Origin: an uncultured bacterium
GTDB taxonomy: Bacteria > Edwardsbacteria > AC1 > EtOH8
Assembly: GCA_937958665.1 (NCBI GenBank)
Contig: CALGNM010000101.1
Location: forward strand, 1-8,778
Length of the DNA stretch: 8,778 bases
Direction: 5' to 3'
In this document: positions 6,979 to 8,778 of the stretch, piece by piece
Numbering within the stretch: the first letter of the stretch is position 1
Layout: each line of letters starts with the position of its first letter
The notes under the pieces: model-generated
Seen by the model: the letters and a program-made list of their open reading frames with translations, nothing else
Told to the model about the DNA's origin: nothing
Database searches by the model: none
Program-made: the position numbers and the translations under genes

Positions 6979-7065
6979 ATGCACCTCATAATCCAACATA
7001 TCGGCCAACTGCTGACGCTAGCTCCCTCTCCTAATGCATTAGGAGAGGGGCGGGGTGAGGTTAAA
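6979..7065 (+). repeat. 87-bp direct repeat, right copy (hutI codons 1-29)
   Basis: The partner of 6391-6477, at 94 percent identity, forming the actual start of hutI. Homology begins at the ATG and ends at GGTTAAA. Beyond it the sequences part: this copy runs into the second palindrome of hutI, the other into the relB Shine-Dalgarno. Sequences upstream of the two ATGs are unrelated A+T-rich DNA. Confidence 0.95.
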
Positions 7066-8322
7066 CCCAACCCCCGGCCCCTTCCCTCGAGGGAAGGGGT
7101 GAAGGGGTTAGGTCGGTTTGGCCCGGCCATGTCTGACCTCGGCATCATCGAGGACGGCCTGGTGGCCATCGAGGACGACAAGATAGTGGCGGTGGGCAAA
7201 ACCTCGGAATTCAAGCCCAAGCTCAAATTCCTGCCGCACACCAAGGTCATCGACGCCCGGAATCAGGTGGTTATGCCCGGCTTCGTGGACTGCCATACCC
7301 ACTTAGTCTACGGCGGATCGCGGGAGGACGAGTTCGAGATGCGGGCCTCGGGCGTCACCTACCAGGAGATCGCGGCCAAGGGCGGCGGGATACGCTCCAC
7401 CGTCAAGGCCACCAGGCTGGCTTCCCGTGAGGTGCTTAAGCGTGATGCCCTGAAACGCCTGGACAGGATGCTGCTGTGGGGCACCACTACTGTGGAATCC
7501 AAGAGCGGCTACGGCCTGGAGACCAAAAGCGAGATCAAACAGCTGGAGGTCAACCGTAACCTGAACGGGCTCCAGCCGATAGAGGTTGTGTCAACGTTCA
7601 TGGGGGCGCATGAGTTTCCCGAAGAATACAGAAGTCAGAATATTGAAGGCGGGATAGACCGGGAGGGTTATGTCAGGCTGATATGTGAAGAGATGATCCC
7701 CAGGGTGGCTGAGGCCAAGCTAGCCGAGTTCTGCGACGTGTTTTGCGACCAGGGCGTGTTCACCCCGGAAGAAGCCATAAAGATACTGGAGACGGCCAGC
7801 AATTACGGGCTTTACCCCAAGATCCACGCCGACGAGCTGGCCTCTGTCGGCGCGGCCGAAGTGGCGGGAAAAGTCAAGGCCGTAAGCGCTGAGCACTTGC
7901 TTTACCCCTCGCAGGCCGGACTTGCGCTGATGAAGCAGGCCGGGACCATTGCGGTGCTGCTGCCGGGAACCAGCCTGACCATCAAGAAGAACTACGCCCC
8001 GGCCAGGAAGATGATCGAGATGGGCATACCGGTGGCCCTGGCCACCGACCACAACCCGGGCTCATGCACCATCGAGAATATGCCGTTCATCATCGGGCTG
8101 GCCTGCCTGTACCTGGGGCTGACCCCGGCCGAGGCCATCTGCGCCGCCACCTACAACGCGGCCTGCGCCATTAAGCGCGGCGATAAGATAGGCTCCGTCG
8201 AGGAAGGCAAGCAGGCCGACCTGCTGATCATGGATATTCCCAATTACCGGTATATTCCGTATCACTACGGAGTGAATTACGTGAAGACGGTGGTCAAGAA
8301 GGGACGGATCGTTGTGGGGTAA
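6979..8322 (+). CDS. hutI: Imidazolonepropionase with 31-codon in-frame insertion
   Basis: Hydrolyses 4-imidazolone-5-propionate to N-formimino-L-glutamate; a cytosolic metal-dependent amidohydrolase, the third hut step. Metal and active-site motifs: CHTHLVYGGSRE with His106 and His108, TVESKSGYGLE (181-191), GAHEFPEEY with His211, KIHADE with His283, and TDHNPGS with Asp357. The length, 447, exceeds the usual 400-420. The excess lies at residues 16-46, between the first strand (LIIQHIGQLLTLA) and GPAMSDLGIIEDG, and is encoded by two palindromes (7024-7116). Without it the protein would be about 416 residues. The loop position between two strands of the small beta domain, far in sequence from the metal ligands, makes function plausible. 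ATG 6979 keeps the first strand but lacks a clear Shine-Dalgarno; ATG 7129 (Met51) would skip both strand and insert and is less likely, but is possible. Confidence 0.93.
   Translation: MHLIIQHIGQLLTLAPSPNALGEGRGEVKPNPRPLPSREGVKGLGRFGPAMSDLGIIEDGLVAIEDDKIVAVGKTSEFKPKLKFLPHTKVIDARNQVVMPGFVDCHTHLVYGGSREDEFEMRASGVTYQEIAAKGGGIRSTVKATRLASREVLKRDALKRLDRMLLWGTTTVESKSGYGLETKSEIKQLEVNRNLNGLQPIEVVSTFMGAHEFPEEYRSQNIEGGIDREGYVRLICEEMIPRVAEAKLAEFCDVFCDQGVFTPEEAIKILETASNYGLYPKIHADELASVGAAEVAGKVKAVSAEHLLYPSQAGLALMKQAGTIAVLLPGTSLTIKKNYAPARKMIEMGIPVALATDHNPGSCTIENMPFIIGLACLYLGLTPAEAICAATYNAACAIKRGDKIGSVEEGKQADLLIMDIPNYRYIPYHYGVNYVKTVVKKGRIVVG
7024..7116 (+). repeat. Double-palindrome element inserted in frame in hutI
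   Basis: A 93-nt, 31-codon segment absent from typical HutI. It has a perfect 26-bp palindrome at 7024-7049 (arms CCCTCTCCTAATG with CATTAGGAGAGGG) and a perfect 22-bp palindrome at 7078-7099 (arms CCCCTTCCCTC with GAGGGAAGGGG). Each is followed by a related G-rich tail, GGGGTGAGG and GGGGTGAAGGGG. The observed frame is the only open forward frame; both others meet TAG or TAA within 20 bases. The type resembles dispersed palindromic repeats common between genes in several bacterial groups. Edges are inferred from the protein, so they could shift a few codons. Confidence 0.85.
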
Positions 8323-8325
8323 TAA

Positions 8326-8357
8326 ATGGACATTTATGGACATTGGGAGACATTGGG
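8326..8357 (+). repeat. Short imperfect direct repeats before the four-helix gene
   Basis: ATGGACATT occurs at 8326-8334 and 8336-8344, followed by GAGACATTGGG, so GACATT recurs three times at about 10-bp spacing between hutI and the next gene. It may be a simple-repeat remnant of insertion or slippage. No function is evident. Confidence 0.5.
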
Positions 8358-8362
8358 TTATT

Positions 8363-8749
8363 ATGATGAGCAAGATACAAGATTTCACTGATCTGATTAT
8401 TTACCAATTGGCCGTAGAACTTGCTGACTGGATTTATGAGCTTACTGCCAAGTTTCCGGAAGATGAGAAATATAATCTTACATCGCAACTCAGAAGAGCG
8501 TCGACATCCGTTTACAGTAACATTGCCGAGGGTTTCGGAAGATATCATTACAAAGAGAACAAACAGTTTTGTCGGATCGCCAGAGGTTCCTTATACGAGA
8601 CAAAAGCCCATATGCTTTTCAGCAATAAGCGCGAATATGTATCCCAGCAAATGCTTGATCAATACCTGAAGAGACATACAACTCTGGCCATAAAACTTAA
8701 TAATTACATCAATGCCACGGGCACAAAAGACAGGCCTAATGTCGATTAA
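8363..8749 (+). CDS. Four-helix-bundle protein (23S rRNA intervening-sequence type)
   Basis: A 128-residue member of the S23/IVS-encoded four-helix-bundle family, first known from open frames inside 23S rRNA intervening sequences but widespread as free-standing genes. Signatures in order: DFTDLIIYQLAVELADWIYELTAKFP (first helix), the conserved SQLRRASTSVYSNIAEGFGR (about 41-60), and FCRIARGSLYETKAH (70-84). Known members form pentamers; the cellular role is not established. The start is chosen at ATG 8363 (or 8366), since family proteins begin just before this Asp-Phe segment; an in-frame GTG at 8312 overlaps hutI and would add 17 unlike residues. The gene starts 40 bp after hutI and looks more A+T-rich, which suggests separate acquisition. 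No rRNA sequence lies beside it. Confidence 0.88.
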   Translation: MMSKIQDFTDLIIYQLAVELADWIYELTAKFPEDEKYNLTSQLRRASTSVYSNIAEGFGRYHYKENKQFCRIARGSLYETKAHMLFSNKREYVSQQMLDQYLKRHTTLAIKLNNYINATGTKDRPNVD

Positions 8750-8778
8750 TTACAATTAATGTCAATATATATGCAGGA

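Noticed and set aside
6436-7099. CRISPR array suggested by repeated palindromes
   Set aside because: Only two repeat copies exist, 588 bp apart, with coding genes between them and no regular spacers or cas genes.
8312-8362. Upstream GTG start of the four-helix-bundle gene
   Set aside because: It would overlap the end of hutI and add residues unlike the family; ATG 8363 or 8366 gives the usual N-terminus.
8363-8749. Intervening sequence within a 23S rRNA gene
   Set aside because: The protein belongs to the IVS family, but the flanks are hutI and non-rRNA sequence, so this is a free-standing gene.

Overview
The window is a bacterial chromosomal segment with every gene on the + strand. Its core is three genes of histidine degradation: hutH (histidine ammonia-lyase, 5' end cut off by the window), hutU (urocanate hydratase) and hutI (imidazolonepropionase). 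Together they convert histidine to urocanate, then imidazolonepropionate, then formiminoglutamate. No enzyme for the last step (HutG, HutF or a formiminotransferase) is present, so it must lie elsewhere.

Layout: hutH (1-1352); a TPR-repeat protein (1381-2766); a membrane M48/Ste24-type zinc protease (2767-4038); a small IS200/RAYT-like tyrosine transposase between two palindrome clusters (4030-4685); hutU (4726-6375); a broken extra copy of the hutI 5' end (6391-6483); a RelB/RelE-type toxin-antitoxin pair (6495-6957); full hutI (6979-8322); and a four-helix-bundle (23S rRNA intervening-sequence type) protein (8363-8749). Gaps are short and no clear intrinsic terminator was seen, so much of it could be co-transcribed, with the hut genes spread apart by accessory insertions.

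Three structures go beyond ordinary annotation. (1) The transposase gene is flanked on each side by a similar three-palindrome module, short-long-short, with 19-21 bp spacers. The stop codons of both the upstream protease gene and the transposase lie at the same place within the first palindrome of each module. (2) hutI carries a 93-nt, exactly 31-codon, in-frame insertion made of two perfect palindromes near its N-terminus. This resembles the in-frame palindromic elements described in Rickettsia. (3) The toxin-antitoxin pair lies between 87-bp direct repeats, each holding the first 29 codons of hutI including the first palindrome. Cassette acquisition therefore duplicated the start of a metabolic gene. 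HutH also has Ala-Cys-Gly where the MIO cofactor normally forms from Ala-Ser-Gly.

Organism: the hut and protease genes are rich in G+C with many gcc, ctg and ggc codons, while the transposase, toxin-antitoxin and four-helix genes look more A+T-rich. The mix of TPR proteins, RAYT-like transposase, dispersed palindromes and an IVS-type protein would suit an uncultured Gram-negative lineage, but the sequence alone does not fix the phylum.
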